A stretch of DNA of 64,000 nt, from assembly GCA_036785325.1 (NCBI GenBank), contig JAXIVH010000014.1, forward strand, positions 7,898,589 through 7,962,588, in the 5' to 3' direction. The translations under genes were made by a program, and so were the position numbers. How positions within the stretch are numbered: the first letter of the stretch is position 1; each line of letters opens with the position of its first letter. This stretch comes from Urophycis tenuis (taxonomy: Eukaryota; Chordata; Actinopteri; Gadiformes; Phycidae). A model generated the notes under the pieces. The model worked only from the letters and a program-made list of their open reading frames with translations, had not been told where the DNA came from and did not search any database. Positions 23,301-39,692 of the stretch are shown here, in pieces.

Positions 23301-26300
23301 GTCCCTTGATGTGATGCTGAGAGTTGTGCTTGATTTTAGGGGGCTTCTATTCTGAGGATGCTGGAGGACTGGATGGGCAAAGACAAGTTCAGAGATGGCT
23401 GTCGAGTACGTGAAATACATACACTTTACACTTAGCCATTGGAAGCACTCACGAATGGAGCCTCAAGGCCTAAAGACTTGGTAGTAGAGTGTAATTAGTA
23501 TATGAGTAGTATAATTAACTCTTCTATAACAATATCTATATTACCATAACATTTATCATTATTTGCAACTATTTCTCTCTGTCTTTCTCTCACCTACAAA
23601 AGTCATTGCAATTTGCTTTTTCCTCCCAACAGAAATACCTGCAAGACTACCATTTTAAGAATGCCAAAACAGAGGACTTCTGGGCATCACTCGCTAGCGT
23701 ACGTTTGCATTTTGTCATCTTGTATTTCCGATGAGATGCCAGTGTGAGTGCTTGGAGCACGCTGTGCACCGTACCACCGGTTGGGTGAACATGTTCAAGC
23801 CGAAGCCGTTTGGCTGGGTTCCTCATACAGGTGAGCGGCCTACCTGTTGCGGAGACGATGGACACATGGACCAAACAGATGGGCTATCCATTTCTACACC
23901 TGTCCGACTCAGGCCCCGTCAGAACGCTGACTCAGAAGCGCTTCCTCCTGGATCCCAAAGCTGACCCCAGCCAGCCACCATCACCCCTTGGGTCTGATAT
24001 ACTGAACGGATATTCAGAAACCCCTTCTTTCTGAACTCATAAATCACGGATGTGTACAGTAGTAATGCTAGCATCGTCCTTTTTATAAAGACAATACCTT
24101 CTGCTGTAAAAACCAGTGACTTTCTTTAAAGAACCGTCATAGAAATATCCAGCAATGGAAATCATTGCTGGATGATTTCCATTGCCAGAACATATTTCCA
24201 TATCCATGAGCTGACTGTTGACAAGCACATTCTTTTTGTTTTTTGTATCCATTGCAGCTACAAGTGGACATTTCCAGTGAAAGCAAATATTTTGAATAGC
24301 AACACCAACATCATGGTGATGTTTAACAAAACTGACTCAAGTACTATTGCATTTTAAATTATTCAATCATTGAAAATTGTTGTAGGATCATATCATTATC
24401 GAGAAATTGATGTGGTTGGTTTAACCTGCAGTCTGAAATGATGATATGCTGATTTTTCAGGCATTAATATAAGCGACATCACTGCCCCAGGGGATTTTAT
24501 TAAAGTGAACAAAGATTACATTGGATTCTACAGAGTCAACCATGATGAACCTATGTGGAGTACAATAAGTCAACGCCTCCAAACCAACCGCCAGGTAAGG
24601 TAGCCAAACACTGCATCTTAAGTTTCACCTAACAAGGCACATGAGCAGCTGTAATGTAATGAATGACAACAATTGAAGGGTGAACACATTAAGATGTTAA
24701 TACCGCTGCATGGAATGCAACTGCTTGTGGGAAAGATGGCTTTCCTTTGCAGTTGATGACGGGTAATTGATGCCAACATGTCATAAAACAACTGGATATG
24801 GGATGTGTTGCAAGAAAAGACGAACATTTCGGCTTTTAGAACTCAACGCTACTTTAACTCCTCTGACAGTGAACTGAAAAGTGAAAACCTTTCTTCGTCT
24901 TGCTTTAACAGGCGTTCAGTGCAGCAGATCGCGCTGGCTACGTGGATGATGTTTTTTCGTTGGCCAGGTAGATAATACATGGGCTTAAATCTAAACGTAG
25001 CATACGGTGTCATGTCACTCGCACTGCGTGTTCACGATCTCCTTGCTCTTCGTTCTCGCGTCACCAGGGCTGACAATGTGGATTATGGGACTGCTTTTAA
25101 CTTGACCAAGTACTTGATAGCTGAGGAGGACTACATAGTGTGGGATCGCGTAGCCTCCTCCATCGCCTACATCCGGGACATGTTGTCAGACACAGCAATG
25201 TACCCTAAGTTCCAGGTGGGGTCCCCTTTGTTCTCTTGTGGTGTTTGGATTTACATTCCAGATTCCTGGCCCTCGTTGTTAACCAATTGTTAAAATAAAA
25301 CAAGTTATCTATCACATGACATTTGACTTTGACTTAAGGCCAGATCAATTCAGTACTTATTTTTTTCTATTTTTTTTTATACTGTATGTAACCTATTAAC
25401 TTGTTTATTTTATGATTCAGAACCTATTTAGGGACCTTGTTTCCCCAATATCAACAAAACTTGGATGGCAAGATCAAGGAAATCAGACAGACAGGTAGGG
25501 CTATTCTCTTTCAGGGATATTGACCTTCAGAGGAAAAACATAGTGGAATAAATGTAACTGTTAAATCAAGTTTGCGATACTAGTCATTGTTTCCATCAGT
25601 TCTGATTTGGTTTTTCCCATCTCATTATTTTAACAAAATTTGCAAATACATTACAATAAACGCTTTTTAATTGTTTAATGAGTTTGCTTATTTTAGGCAT
25701 TCACTTTAGCATCCACTTGTTTTGTTGACAAGTAAATCATGTATTATGTATATTTCACTTCAGTGTCTCATCTGTTCTATTGATACTTTAACTCATTTGG
25801 GCAAATTTGGCCGATAGATTACTGAGAGAGACCGTTTTGGGCATTGCTTGCCAGATGGACGATCCTGTCGCAATCGCCGAGGCATCCCAGATCTTTGATC
25901 AGTGGATTGCTGGAACTATCAGGTATCTGCCTCAAATACAGTTCTACAGTTATACAGAGTCCTCCCTCATGCCATCACACATGACGTTAAAATACATCAC
26001 GGATACAACACTGTGTGCTCTGGGAAGTACTGACCTCATGTTGAAATCTGGCCCCGCAGTCGGGTAGGAGTGAACCTGAGGCTGCTTGTCTATCGCTATG
26101 GGATGCGTAACTCTGGTACTGAGGACAAATGGAACGTCATGTTCCAGAAATACAAAGACTCCCCTTTGGCCCAGGAGAAAGACAAGCTGTTGTATGGGCT
26201 GGCGTCCGTGAAGAATGCGTCTCTTCTCAACAAGTAACTTTAACCTGATTATATTATTACTGTATTATAATTATTGTTATTATTATTACTATTATATTAG

Positions 26301-27329
26301 TGATAGAATGTGAGGCAAACATACACAACATACACACATGTTGTGTACACACCAAACAACAATGTCTTATACATACCATTACTAGAAATCCCAAGCAGTT
26401 TTACACAAAATGACAAAGTGGTTAGAATAATTTGAAATAATTTTTGCCCAAAACCTCCATTAATTAATTCAACATCTATTTACACTAAGTATGCTTGAGC
26501 GGTTAAAAAATATGAAGAACATTATTAAAGGATAGGATAACTTTCTATCAACATTACATAGATGACTGTGTTTCATTGATGGATGTTAGATTCGACAAAA
26601 TGTGTACGATCATGTATAAAATACAGGCACATTTTATGTATGTTGTGGAACCACTGTGTGTGCACTCTCTCCCAGGCTGCTAGAGGCGACTAAGGATGAG
26701 AGTGTGATGAGGAGCCAGGAGCTGTTCACGGTGGTGCGGTATGTTTCCCTGAATCCACTGGGTAAAAGCATGGCCTGGGACTGGACCACGCTCAACTGGG
26801 ATTATCTGGTTCAGAGGTCAGTGCAATGCAACCCAAGTGGCAAAGTGGAAGGGTAAAGAAGGGATTTTGACTTTACTTACTTAAACTTGTCAAATGGACT
26901 GTACCAGTATCAGAAGTATTTAATTTCGATAATTGTTATCAATTAATTAATTAATTTCACTTTAACAACAATTGAAATGTTTTTAAATGTTTTTATAATC
27001 AAAGCTGTACATTTTCAACAGATACACCATTAATGACAGAAATCTTGGGCGCCTGTTGAGCAGAATCACACCAACTTACAATACAGAAGTTCAGCTCTGG
27101 AAGGTGAGAACATACACTTGGAAACTTGACACAAAATTGATATGGAAATGAGATACTTCATGTGACCATGTTTGTTTTTTAGATGGAGAACTTTTTCAAG
27201 CTAACACCCAATGCTGGTGCTGGGGAAATGCCCAGGAAGCAAGCTCTTGAAACTGTAAGGAACAACATTGAGTGGATGAGAATGAATGAGAGAGAGATTA
27301 AAACATGGTTAGAAAACAACATTCCATAA
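17381..27329 (+). CDS. ENPEP: Glutamyl aminopeptidase (aminopeptidase A), complete, 20 exons
   Basis: ENPEP is a type II membrane M1 zinc peptidase that removes N-terminal Glu/Asp and converts angiotensin II to III. Exons: 17381-17994, 18198-18339, 18972-19103, 20240-20360, 20762-20916, 22155-22268, 22672-22806, 23340-23405, 23633-23698, 23831-23991, 24258-24340, 24461-24594, 24912-24967, 25068-25215, 25421-25494, 25818-25922, 26060-26233, 26676-26816, 27022-27103, 27183-27329. All phases close, giving 949 aa (human about 957). A short cytoplasmic segment precedes one membrane helix (about residues 21-42). GAMEN is at 347-351. The zinc site is H383-E-L-V-H387 with E406 in NEGFAS. The transition-state Tyr lies in ISYSKG (Tyr469), and ATDHEPTDARKSFPCFDEP is conserved. 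The HEXXH motif and the second zinc ligand lie in different exons, as is usual. Catalytic residues are all present, so it should be active. Confidence 0.97.
19145..19400 (-). repeat. SINE-like and LINE-like 3' tails in ENPEP intron 3
   Basis: At 19145-19205 is a fragment resembling the reversed fish SINE tail (gggcatttatgcttttatccaaactgac). At 19275-19400 is a minus-strand LINE 3' end: its complement reads tttcccttgtggccaataaag with an (ATCTA)n tail at 19277-19303. Confidence 0.5.
19613..19845. repeat. G-rich minisatellite, four copies of a 57-59 bp unit
   Basis: The landmark gtgttggtagtggatggatgg recurs at 19636, 19695, 19752 and 19810. Between landmarks are runs such as ggggggtagggggagggagg. 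Unit length varies only by the number of G residues. Each unit has at least four G-tracts of three or more on the plus strand, so G-quadruplex formation in DNA and in the ENPEP pre-mRNA is possible. It lies in ENPEP intron 3. Confidence 0.93.
21515..21704. mobile_element. piggyBac-like MITE with TTAA target duplications
   Basis: TTAA (21515-21518) is followed by CCCTTG, and on the other side CAAGGG is followed by TTAA (21701-21704). The inverted ends extend as cccttgcctggtgttca against the complement of tgaacaccatacaaggg, with two mismatches. An inner inverted pair (gggtctggtggaccc and gggtcccacagacctga) adds further foldback. The 182-bp element has no coding capacity. It lies in ENPEP intron 5. 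Confidence 0.83.
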
Positions 27330-27683
27330 GATTCCTGTTGGCCACGTGCACTATCCCCATACAATCCAAGTGTTCATGTCTCATGCCAAGCATTCGCGTG
27401 ACACAATGAAATATGTATTGTGGCCGCCATACACTTTGTTCTATATATTTTGCATATTTAAAATCAACTTATACAAATCTGTATGTTTGAATTTCAAATG
27501 ATCGATTCATACAGTTGTGTACTCTTACATTCCATCTTTATAGTGTTTTTTTTCTGTATGCATAATACAAAATTATATTTTATGCCATGTTCACTTCATT
27601 TTTTATTGAATATTTTGCACAATACAAATGAAAAACGGCAACTGTACTTCCGTACAAACAAAAACATCTAATTCTCTCAGATA

Positions 27684-27689
27684 AATAAA
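27684..27689 (+). terminator. Probable ENPEP polyadenylation signal
   Basis: A canonical AATAAA lies 355 bases after the ENPEP stop codon and before the convergent RRH 3' end. ENPEP and RRH stop codons are only 547 bases apart, so their 3' UTRs may overlap. Confidence 0.5.
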
Positions 27690-27876
27690 ATACCATTGTT
27701 AAGTCTTTGATATTCTTGCAATTAAAATGATTCCCATGTGCCCATAGTGTTTTTTGTACTCTAATCAGCAGTGGTTTGTATGTGTATAAGTAAACAATGA
27801 GTAAAAAAAAAACATAAAGTTTATATCTGCAGCAGATGATACCAAGACAACCAAGCCCTGTTCAGGTTTTCATCAA

Positions 27877-31789
<3,913 letters not shown>

Positions 31790-32512
31790 TATAACCAAGT
31801 GCAAAGTGAATTGCTATTGTCAATTAATTGAAATAACAATGTTTCCAGTAATACTATACTCAGTTGAACTCACTTAGCTAGGTGTGAGTCTCAATAATAA
31901 TAGAAATACCCAAAAATAGATACAGAAAACCAATTCTGCGAAATGCGACTTCACCCTTAAACCAGTAGCAGAATTCTTGGGACTTGGTTGGGGAGCAAGG
32001 GAGGGGTTTCAATGTGAGGGATTAGAGCCTGCTATTTCACCCTTATTACCAATTCTTAGTAGCCTGTTTGTTTCTAGCAGTAGAGGATTACATTTCACGT
32101 GGGATTAGGCAGTTGCCCACGTGAGCCTTGGTCTCAGAAATATGTTAGTTAGTGGCCTGCATTACCTTCCAATAAATAAAAAAAAGTTTTTTTCTTCATT
32201 AGGATGTTTGTCATGATATAACAATAATGCAGGCATTAAGAAAACTGTCATATTTGTATATATGATCGTTTTAACCTCGCAATTATATTGTCATCGCTTT
32301 TCACATTCTTGCGTTTTCATTTCTAAAGAGGAGAGGTTACAAAAAGCTGATTTTCCACTTTATGTGTGTTGTGTTCCATTCCAGTCTGTTTTGCTTTTAC
32401 TGTTCACAGCCACAGGCATATTATGGACTGTACACACAGGGCACATCCCCTCAGGTCCTTGCCCTTTTTACAATGCATTTAGGTTTTGCGCAACTGTTTA
32501 TCTATCTAGCTA

Positions 32513-33160
32513 TTATCCATCTTTACCAGGAGGGCCCAAGCTATGGCCCATCTTCATAAGGGGGTCCTAGCTACAGTCTATCTTGATAGGAGGGCCCGAG
32601 CTACAGTCTATCTTCATAGAAGGGCCCAAGCTAGTCTATCTTCATAGGAAGACTTGAGCCACAGTCTATCTTCATAGGAGGACCCGAGCTACAGTCTATC
32701 TTCATAGGAGGGCCCAAGCTATAGTCTATCTTCATAGGAGGACCCGAGCTCTATCTTCATAGGAGGACCTAAGCTAGTCTTTCTTCATAGGAGGACCCAA
32801 GCTACAGTCTATCTTCATAGGAGGGCCCAAGCTATAGTCTATCTTCATAGGAAGACTTGAGCCACAGTCCATCTTCATAGGAGGACCCGAGCTACAGTCT
32901 ATCTTCACAGGAGGACCCTAGCCACAGTCTATCTTCATAGGAGGGCTCTAGCTACAGTCTATCTTCATAGGAGGGCCCAAGCTATAGTCTATCTTCATAG
33001 GAAGACTTGAGCCACAGTCTATCTTCATAGGAGGGCTCTAGCTACAGTCTATCTTCATAGGAGGGCCCAAGCTATAGTCTATCTTCATAGTAAGACTTGA
33101 GCCACAGTCCATCTTCATAGGAGGGCTCTAGCTACAGTCTATCTTCATAGGGGGCCCTCT
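32513..33160. repeat. 30-bp minisatellite, about 21 copies
   Basis: The unit is close to tctatcttcataggagggcc plus caagctatag. Variants with gaagacttgagccacag and gacccgagctacag alternate in a partly regular order, giving a higher-order period of 90-120 bases in the right half. A few units are shortened. It lies between RRH exon 1 and COX8. No coding is expected. Confidence 0.93.
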
Positions 33161-33513
33161 GCATTTCTGTGGATTTAGCAACCCTGTTGAACAAGGTTTT
33201 TGTTTTTATATTTGTAGACACCCCCACCTAATTCTACGCCACTGCGCTGTTGTTGCTAATGCTAATAATTGAGCACAAGCTGAGAACAGGCAACTGTCTT
33301 TGTGGCCCAGTTTTAACAGTTTTCTTCACTACATTTTGACAACACTCGTCTTTGCCACACGCAACTGCCATATAATAACAAAAACCTGTCTCTTACAGGT
33401 GGAAAGATCCCACACCACACCCAACAATTGCACCCGGGTCAGAGGTCATTTTCAGTCCTTTGATTTGATCACTCCTTCAACACAAAAGAGAGAATTTCTG
33501 TTTTTAAATAGGA

Positions 33514-33519
33514 TTTATT
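33514..33519 (-). terminator. Probable COX8 polyadenylation signal
   Basis: The minus strand reads AATAAA about 215 bases past the COX8 stop codon. It is a reasonable signal for a short transcript. Confidence 0.5.
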
Positions 33520-33733
33520 AGCATTGTTAGGTTGCCCTTATAAGGGCACATGGGTCCAATTTATAAGTCAACTGCATTACAATGGAATATGAAAGATGTA
33601 ACAGCCCTCGAGGTAGTAGAGGAGGTAGTAAAGAAAAAGTTAAAATTTCGCCCTCTCTCATATAGGGTTTCTGGTCCCAAGAGACAACTGTAGTAGGTTT
33701 GGAGAAGTTGAATGCACCAAATGTCAAATGTTC

Positions 33734-34398
33734 TTATTCTCTCTTCTTGTAGTCCTCCAGATGGACTAGGATCCATCCCGATGGTCCCAGGATACCCAAG
33801 GAGAGCATGCCCAATCCGATAGCAGTTTCCTGAAGAGAAAATAGAAAACGGCAATTTCACCCCTGGGCAATTTCATCCCCGTCAACCAAGAGACTTGTTA
33901 AAGAGTAATCAATTACAGCATGTAACGTATGCTTATTACACTGTTTAATTAAACACCTTTCATAGAAAATCTCCACATGCACTTCAACACATGATATTTA
34001 TAAAAGGAGTATCTGACGTAACACGTCTCTTCGAATACAAATGGAAGGAGGTAGGCCTATGGCACTTGCATCCTACCATTTCACCTTACTGGCGCAGATC
34101 ATTGTAACACTTTTGCGTGTACATATTTTTCGGTTAAAAAATTGCTTTGTTGATTAGGTTACAACACATTGTAGCAGTGAACTGCGAGACGGTCCATTTG
34201 ACCTATCCGGCGAAGGACGGCGCGCCACCTGGTGAGACGCTAGCCTTCGAACCAGCGTTTTACGGGACAATTAGGACTCACGGTGAAACCGATCTTCTCC
34301 TGAGCGGGTTGAGAGTTGATAGTCGCCCGCTGGGACATCATTGTGGCCCGCAGTGCAGGGGCAACGCGGGTGGCGGCCCTCTTCAGAAGTCCAGACAT
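33734..34398 (-). CDS. COX8: Cytochrome c oxidase subunit 8, two exons
   Basis: COX8 is a small single-helix subunit of mitochondrial complex IV in the inner membrane, made with a cleaved presequence. Exon 1 is 34398-34282 (39 codons; MSGLLKRAATRVAPALRATM, an Arg/Ala-rich amphipathic mitochondrial presequence). Exon 2 is 33829-33734 (31 codons plus stop). Donor GTGAGT and acceptor ctcttcag are both phase 0. The mature part has the family pattern: EKIG, then ETAIGLGMLSLGILGPSGWI as the helix, and LVHLEDYKKRE at the end. The 70-aa total equals the family's usual length. Whether it is orthologous to COX8A, COX8B or another member cannot be settled by eye. It is too small and split to show as one obvious frame. 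Human COX8A is on 11q13, so its place between RRH and GNPDA2 is notable. Confidence 0.92.
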
Positions 34399-34911
34399 CG
34401 TTGACGGCGAGCAGTTGTGAGGAGAATCTGTTCTGTAAGGTATCTACACTCCAGAGGTCGTCTCTTCCTTTTCCGCTTGCTCAGCCGAACGGGCATGCGA
34501 TCAATGCAACGAGACAAAAAAAACACACACCAAATAACAGCATAGCGCCGCCTAGTGCATCGGAGTGTAGTTTAAATTGACCGATTTCTATTCGGTTACT
34601 TTCAATAATTGCCCGTGCTATTAACGAAGCCCATGACTTACTTAAAACAAGCCATCTTAAATTTTTAGAACAAAACTAATTTAACATCTTTCATGTAAGC
34701 ACTACTTAACACCTGTGGATGCGGCCATTTTATTTTTAAGCTTTGCTCGCACACATGGCCATTACTGGTAGCATGCAATGTCAAAAACAAAAAGAACTTT
34801 CCAAAACAAAATAGCTTGGATTCCGTCCCAACAATGCATTTATTGAAGGTGTAAGGCATGCATTGAAATCAATGTTTTATCAAAAATAAAAAAAACAAAT
34901 AACAAACTATC

Positions 34912-34917
34912 TTTATT
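34912..34917 (-). terminator. Probable GNPDA2 polyadenylation signal
   Basis: AATAAA on the minus strand lies about 350 bases past the GNPDA2 stop codon and before COX8, which is transcribed in the same direction. Confidence 0.45.
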
Positions 34918-35266
34918 GGAATATTCACTACAGCACTTTGAATCATGGCAAATGCCTTGGACCTTGCAACTTTTGAAAAAGAAATAAAGTACATTTCAAT
35001 AATAGAAGAAAAATGTAAGTAAAATGTTACAAAAACTCAGTTTGACTTGACCAAGCAATAATCATTCTTAAAAGTACAATCACATTTTTTTACTTACTGA
35101 CTTGCATTGTATGTAAACATTGCTTTTTAGGCAGAGTTGCCAAATACTAGTATAAACCAGTCACAATCATAGGTGAAGGGGACTGTTGTGGTTCTTTGAA
35201 GAACTGATGCTGGATATGGTTCTTCTAAATGTCCTTTGTATTCATTTGTCTCTTCCACTTCCAAGT

Positions 35267-35968
35267 CTAATCGCTCTTCATGGTAAGCACTGGGTCCACA
35301 AGTTTATTATGGACATGCATTAAACCTGGTAAGAATCAATGAGAAAAGTAGAAGGTGATTACAACCATGTCAGGACCTATCACAGAAATAGACACGTACC
35401 AACAGAGCCTAATACAGCCTTAAACTTCATGAATGAACTCAGTTATGCTTCTCAAAATACAATAAACAACTTCATAAAATATGTAAATTCATTGTTATTA
35501 GAAAAAAAGAAATATATATCAATGAGATAGCTAAAATGACAGTAACATTTAGATGGCCATGCAGGTCACAGCAGCATTTTGGTCAAATTAACTTGACAGT
35601 TATCAACTACCAACCAGATGTTTCCTTGACAACACAAAAATATGCTCAAAGCACTGTGGAATAAAATGTTAAATTCAAGAACGTATTAGATGAAATATCT
35701 AATCACTGTTGGCAATTGTAGGCAGAATAAACAATGTACACAACCACACCCTCATCACCACCCTGTCGTACGTTACCAGTTTTCCCTACATAATGCACAC
35801 CCTTGGAACATATACTGTTTCTGCTAAACATATCTGGAATATATTGTACATCAATGTTAGATGTTCTGCGAGTGTTTGAACCTGTATAATCCAATTAACA
35901 TGCAGGAGCGCAAACAGAGTTCCGCCTGCCCCAGCAACATGATTGTTTCCCCTGCGTGTGCGTGCACA

Positions 35969-36003
<35 letters not shown>

Positions 36004-38119
36004 AACACACGCCGGCCCCTTGCCCACCAGGCAACCTCTGCGAGGGTGATGTAACGGCCACCGCTCAGTCTCACCTTTAAAGTACTTGACGGTTTTGACC
36101 CGCAGCTCCAGCGTGGCATCCTCATCACAGACAAAAATAGTGTGCGGGTGCTGCTGAAAGGCGGAGACCGTCCACATGTGATTCACCCCGTCCTCTATGG
36201 CTTTGTACAGCGCAAAAGCCTTGTGAGCCCCCGTGATCAGAATCATCACCTGAGCAAAGAGGGATATGAAAGAGGATCATTTGTGACAGGAAAAGTACCA
36301 CTTATTCATTCCTGGACAATAACACAGTATTACATGTCGCCTTATGCAAAAAAAATTGTCTGTTGCACGGCAAACTCGAAAAAGTAAAGTGCCATACTGG
36401 AATAGTACTTTGATTAAATTCGGTATTTGGATTTAATGGACAGATGGTGGGTGAAAAGTCATTGGATGTTCTCCTGACCTCTCGGGCATCCATGACAGTG
36501 CCAACGCCCACGGTGAGTGCCATGGTGGGCACCTTGGTGAGGTCGTTGCCAAAGAAACGGGCGTTGGCCACTATGGTGTCCTTGGCTAGGGTCTTCACCC
36601 TGGTCCTTGAGACAAGACTTGAGCCGGGCTCATTGAAAGCTATATGGCCATCCGGACCAATACCTTGACAAAAGAAAATTTGTTCAAATAAAAAAAAGGT
36701 ATTGGTAGAATACATTGAAAGAGGGGAAAGAGATTAGGATTTAGGCATTTTAAATATCATCTACTGTGAAGATGGTATTTGACAACTTTGAATTAGTAAA
36801 ATCACAAAGCTAACGGGGCCCTGAGGTTTAATTGTGTGTTTTATATCACGGTACACCAATTCGTAGCAATCATTATTGCATAGCTATGTTTGTTTTCTAG
36901 AATAATGCAATGCTGACCATAACCACGAGTCAATCTGCTGGTAATACATGCACTGCATGCGTTATACACCCAGAGAGTTTAAGTGTTGCTCAAAAGACCA
37001 ATAAAACATAGTTCAACTCAACACTCATGGACAATGAAGGTCATCCACTTTATCATTCATCATTCAGCAGAAGAGCTTAATCAGCAGAAGACTACGCTCA
37101 TTGGCATGCAAAAGACTGAGACTGAGTAAATCATTGGTCCCAGGGCTATACAACTGTACAATCTGTCACCAAATGGATAAGATACAGATGTCTCTGCATA
37201 GACCCCACCCTCTCCACCACTGTTTTTACCTCACTGTTTTTACCTCACCATTTATAATATTTACTGGCTATGTTAAGCCCTTATGCACAGCTAAATTCAC
37301 TTTATCCTTACTTATCCTGCTTATGTTGTATGTGTATGTTTGTATGTTATGTGTGATGTCTCGATGACTTTTAGCTACTTGGACCATGAATTTCCCCCAG
37401 GGGACCAATAAAGTTTTTATCTATCCATCTATCTATCAAAATATGGAGAGAATAAACGTACACCACTGACATGGTTTTGTGTGCACCACCAAGTACAACA
37501 GCAAAGTCAACCCTATCTCTATCTGAAATGAACCATCGCTAACCTAATACCAAATCTCAACCATCTCTGCTGTGTCCATTTAGTCGCTCACGCCTACATA
37601 AAGAACACTACCAACCTCCCACAAATAAATCAATTCCTCCAGCGTCTGCAATGTTTTTCTCAAAGATGGCACATTCTGCTTCAAGGTCTTGCGCATTTCC
37701 ATCCAAGATGTGAGCGTTGGCTGGGTCAATGTCAACATGCTTGAAGAAGTTGTTCCACATGTATGAGTGGTAGCTCTCAGGGTGGGCACGGGGAAGACCT
37801 ACAAAAGGGAGGGATGCGGGTCAACCATCTACACACTAGATGGCAGTACAAATGCATTTATTTTACTGCAGTTTGATTCATCATGAAAACATGGAGCAAC
37901 AAGGACACATGCGTTTTATTTAACTTAAACAGTTATATTGTATTATATTGTTCTATATATGTTATATCTATGTTATATTGTTATATGTGTGTGACATACA
38001 AGTAGGCTTTTACTCACCCACATATTCATCCATGTTGAAGGTTTTCACATATTTGAAAGAAAGATCCCCACTCTTGTGATATTCAATTAACTTTTTGTAA
38101 CAGCAATAAGGAGTACTTC
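35267..38119 (-). CDS. GNPDA2: Glucosamine-6-phosphate deaminase, first coding exon not found
   Basis: The enzyme converts glucosamine-6-phosphate to fructose-6-phosphate and ammonia in the cytosol. Exons on the minus strand: 38119-38018, 37798-37616, 36663-36479, 36249-36075, 35325-35267. All internal phases agree. Active-site residues are present: the Asp in TFNMDEYVG, and Asp, His and Glu in GPDGHIAFNEPG. GVGTVMDAREV and FVCDEDATLELRVKTVKYFK are conserved. The short C-terminus GLMHVHNKLVDP...KSD favours GNPDA2 over GNPDA1, whose tail is longer. The exon encoding the first ~40 residues, ending LPTG, is not visible between 38120 and 41500. It may lie in the 200-N gap at 38673-38872 or in an intron lost from the assembly. 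Residues YCC replace the usual LGC just after GSTP. The gene sits beside GABRA2, in line with its 4p12 position in human. Confidence 0.92.
37190..37440 (+). repeat. LINE 3' end with (TCTA)n tail in a GNPDA2 intron
   Basis: The sequence ends tgaatttcccccaggggacc, then aataaag, then repeated TCTA/TCCA. It is the same family of 3' end as at 12590 and 52270, in plus orientation and opposite to the gene. It lies in the intron between the second- and third-listed GNPDA2 exons. Confidence 0.6.
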
Positions 38120-38239
38120 CTAAAATAAAATGCAACAATTAAATAAATCCACACATTAAATGATTAGTGAAGTTAATATTGGTCGAGTTACGTCCTATTG
38201 CCAATAGTCATGCAAGCTTCATGAAGAAGGGTGGCATGC

Positions 38240-38672
38240 CAAACATCCTAGACCAGTGGTTCTTAACCTTAGTGGAGGTACTGAACCCTGCAAGCTTCAT
38301 CAGTGCATTCACCGAACCCCTCGTAAATGGAAAAAATAAAATGATTTCTTCAAAACATAGGTATGTATTTTATTAATGCACGAAATGAACCATGCATTAG
38401 TTGCATACAAAATCACTGTGTTCAAAGAACAAAACCAACAAAAAATGAATTTCACACAAAAACATAACTCTTGACAACTTTTACGATTCACTGGAACCGG
38501 GCTATACTGTGTGTGTCTTACAGTGGCGGCTGCTGGGCTTTCAAAGAGGGGAAGGTCATTGTCGGCCTACATCATAAAAGTTATGTTAAGTCAATTTATG
38601 TATAGCCTACATAAATTCTGCCCGCCGTTCCTTTTGTTAGCTGGATAGCTAGTTCACTCCGACCTAGCCAAC
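38240..38672 (+). mobile_element. Two hAT-like transposon ends abutting the assembly gap
   Basis: A cagtggttcttaacc terminus at about 38254 begins a sequence (ggaggtactgaaccctgcaag and following) typical of fish hAT elements. At 38522 a second terminus, cagtggcggctgctgg, begins and runs into the N gap. Neither partner terminus is visible. Repeats at this point may be why the assembly broke. Confidence 0.55.
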
Positions 38673-38872
38673 NNNNNNNNNNNNNNNNNNNNNNNNNNNN
38701 NNNNNNNNNNNNNNNNNNNNNNNNNNNNNNNNNNNNNNNNNNNNNNNNNNNNNNNNNNNNNNNNNNNNNNNNNNNNNNNNNNNNNNNNNNNNNNNNNNNN
38801 NNNNNNNNNNNNNNNNNNNNNNNNNNNNNNNNNNNNNNNNNNNNNNNNNNNNNNNNNNNNNNNNNNNNNNNN
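38673..38872. other. Assembly gap (200 N)
   Basis: The run is exactly 200 N, so the size is probably a placeholder rather than measured. It separates GNPDA2 from GABRA2 and may hide GNPDA2 exon 1 or more. Confidence 0.99.
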
Positions 38873-39458
38873 ATGGTCTCCCGGGACTAACAGAGTCAGG
38901 ACTCAGGAGCGTAGAATATCCATCGTATTTGGAGTCTGAGAGTGCAAGAGTCAGCAAAATAATGAAATCCCAGAACACAGATCAGAGGTTGCACACAGTC
39001 CCCTCTCTGTCTGGATATTGATCTGCTACTACTCCGCGGAAGTATGTGGAGCGCAGGCACAAACTGGTTTTCTCCTCCTCTAGTAGTGTTTACATGTAGG
39101 TCAATGTTTTATTCTTGGCAAACCTTTGTGTGCATACAATAACAAAGGACACGCTGACATACACACACACACATGATTTGTGAGATTATGTGCGTCTGCA
39201 TGTGAGTTGGTGGATCTCTTTCCCAAGCGGTGAAATCCACAGTTAAGGGGAGGGCGAATAGCTGAATAGCAGTGTGCTGGGATTGGCTCTTATCAGTCTC
39301 ATCAGCACATTTACACTTGCCTGTCTTACAAATAGACTGAGACCGAGACTGAGGTAAATACGCAGACTAAGGGATACACTGGAAAGTTGCAAAGAAGCGT
39401 TTCTTTTTTAACATTTTTCGCTGCGTGATCCGTTACACCCAGACACAATCTGCCCCAG

Positions 39459-39530
<72 letters not shown>

Positions 39531-39638
39531 TGTATACACGCACACATGCATAAAAGTCAAACAGACACGCCATTACTACAGCTGTCAGTTGAACTTACTT
39601 ACGCACACGCACCCTGATGCAGTCTTATGTGTGTGTGT

Positions 39639-39692
<54 letters not shown>

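Noticed and set aside
24147..24180. Overlapping small hairpins (atccagcaatg/cattgctggat) in ENPEP intron 10
   Set aside because: They are short (11 bp and 9 bp) and look like slippage products; not convincing as a functional element.
32513..33160. CRISPR-like array
   Set aside because: The 30-bp units abut directly with no spacers and the genome is vertebrate; it is a minisatellite.
38664..38978. 104-residue open frame crossing 38673-38872
   Set aside because: It is mostly translated N characters and has no meaning.
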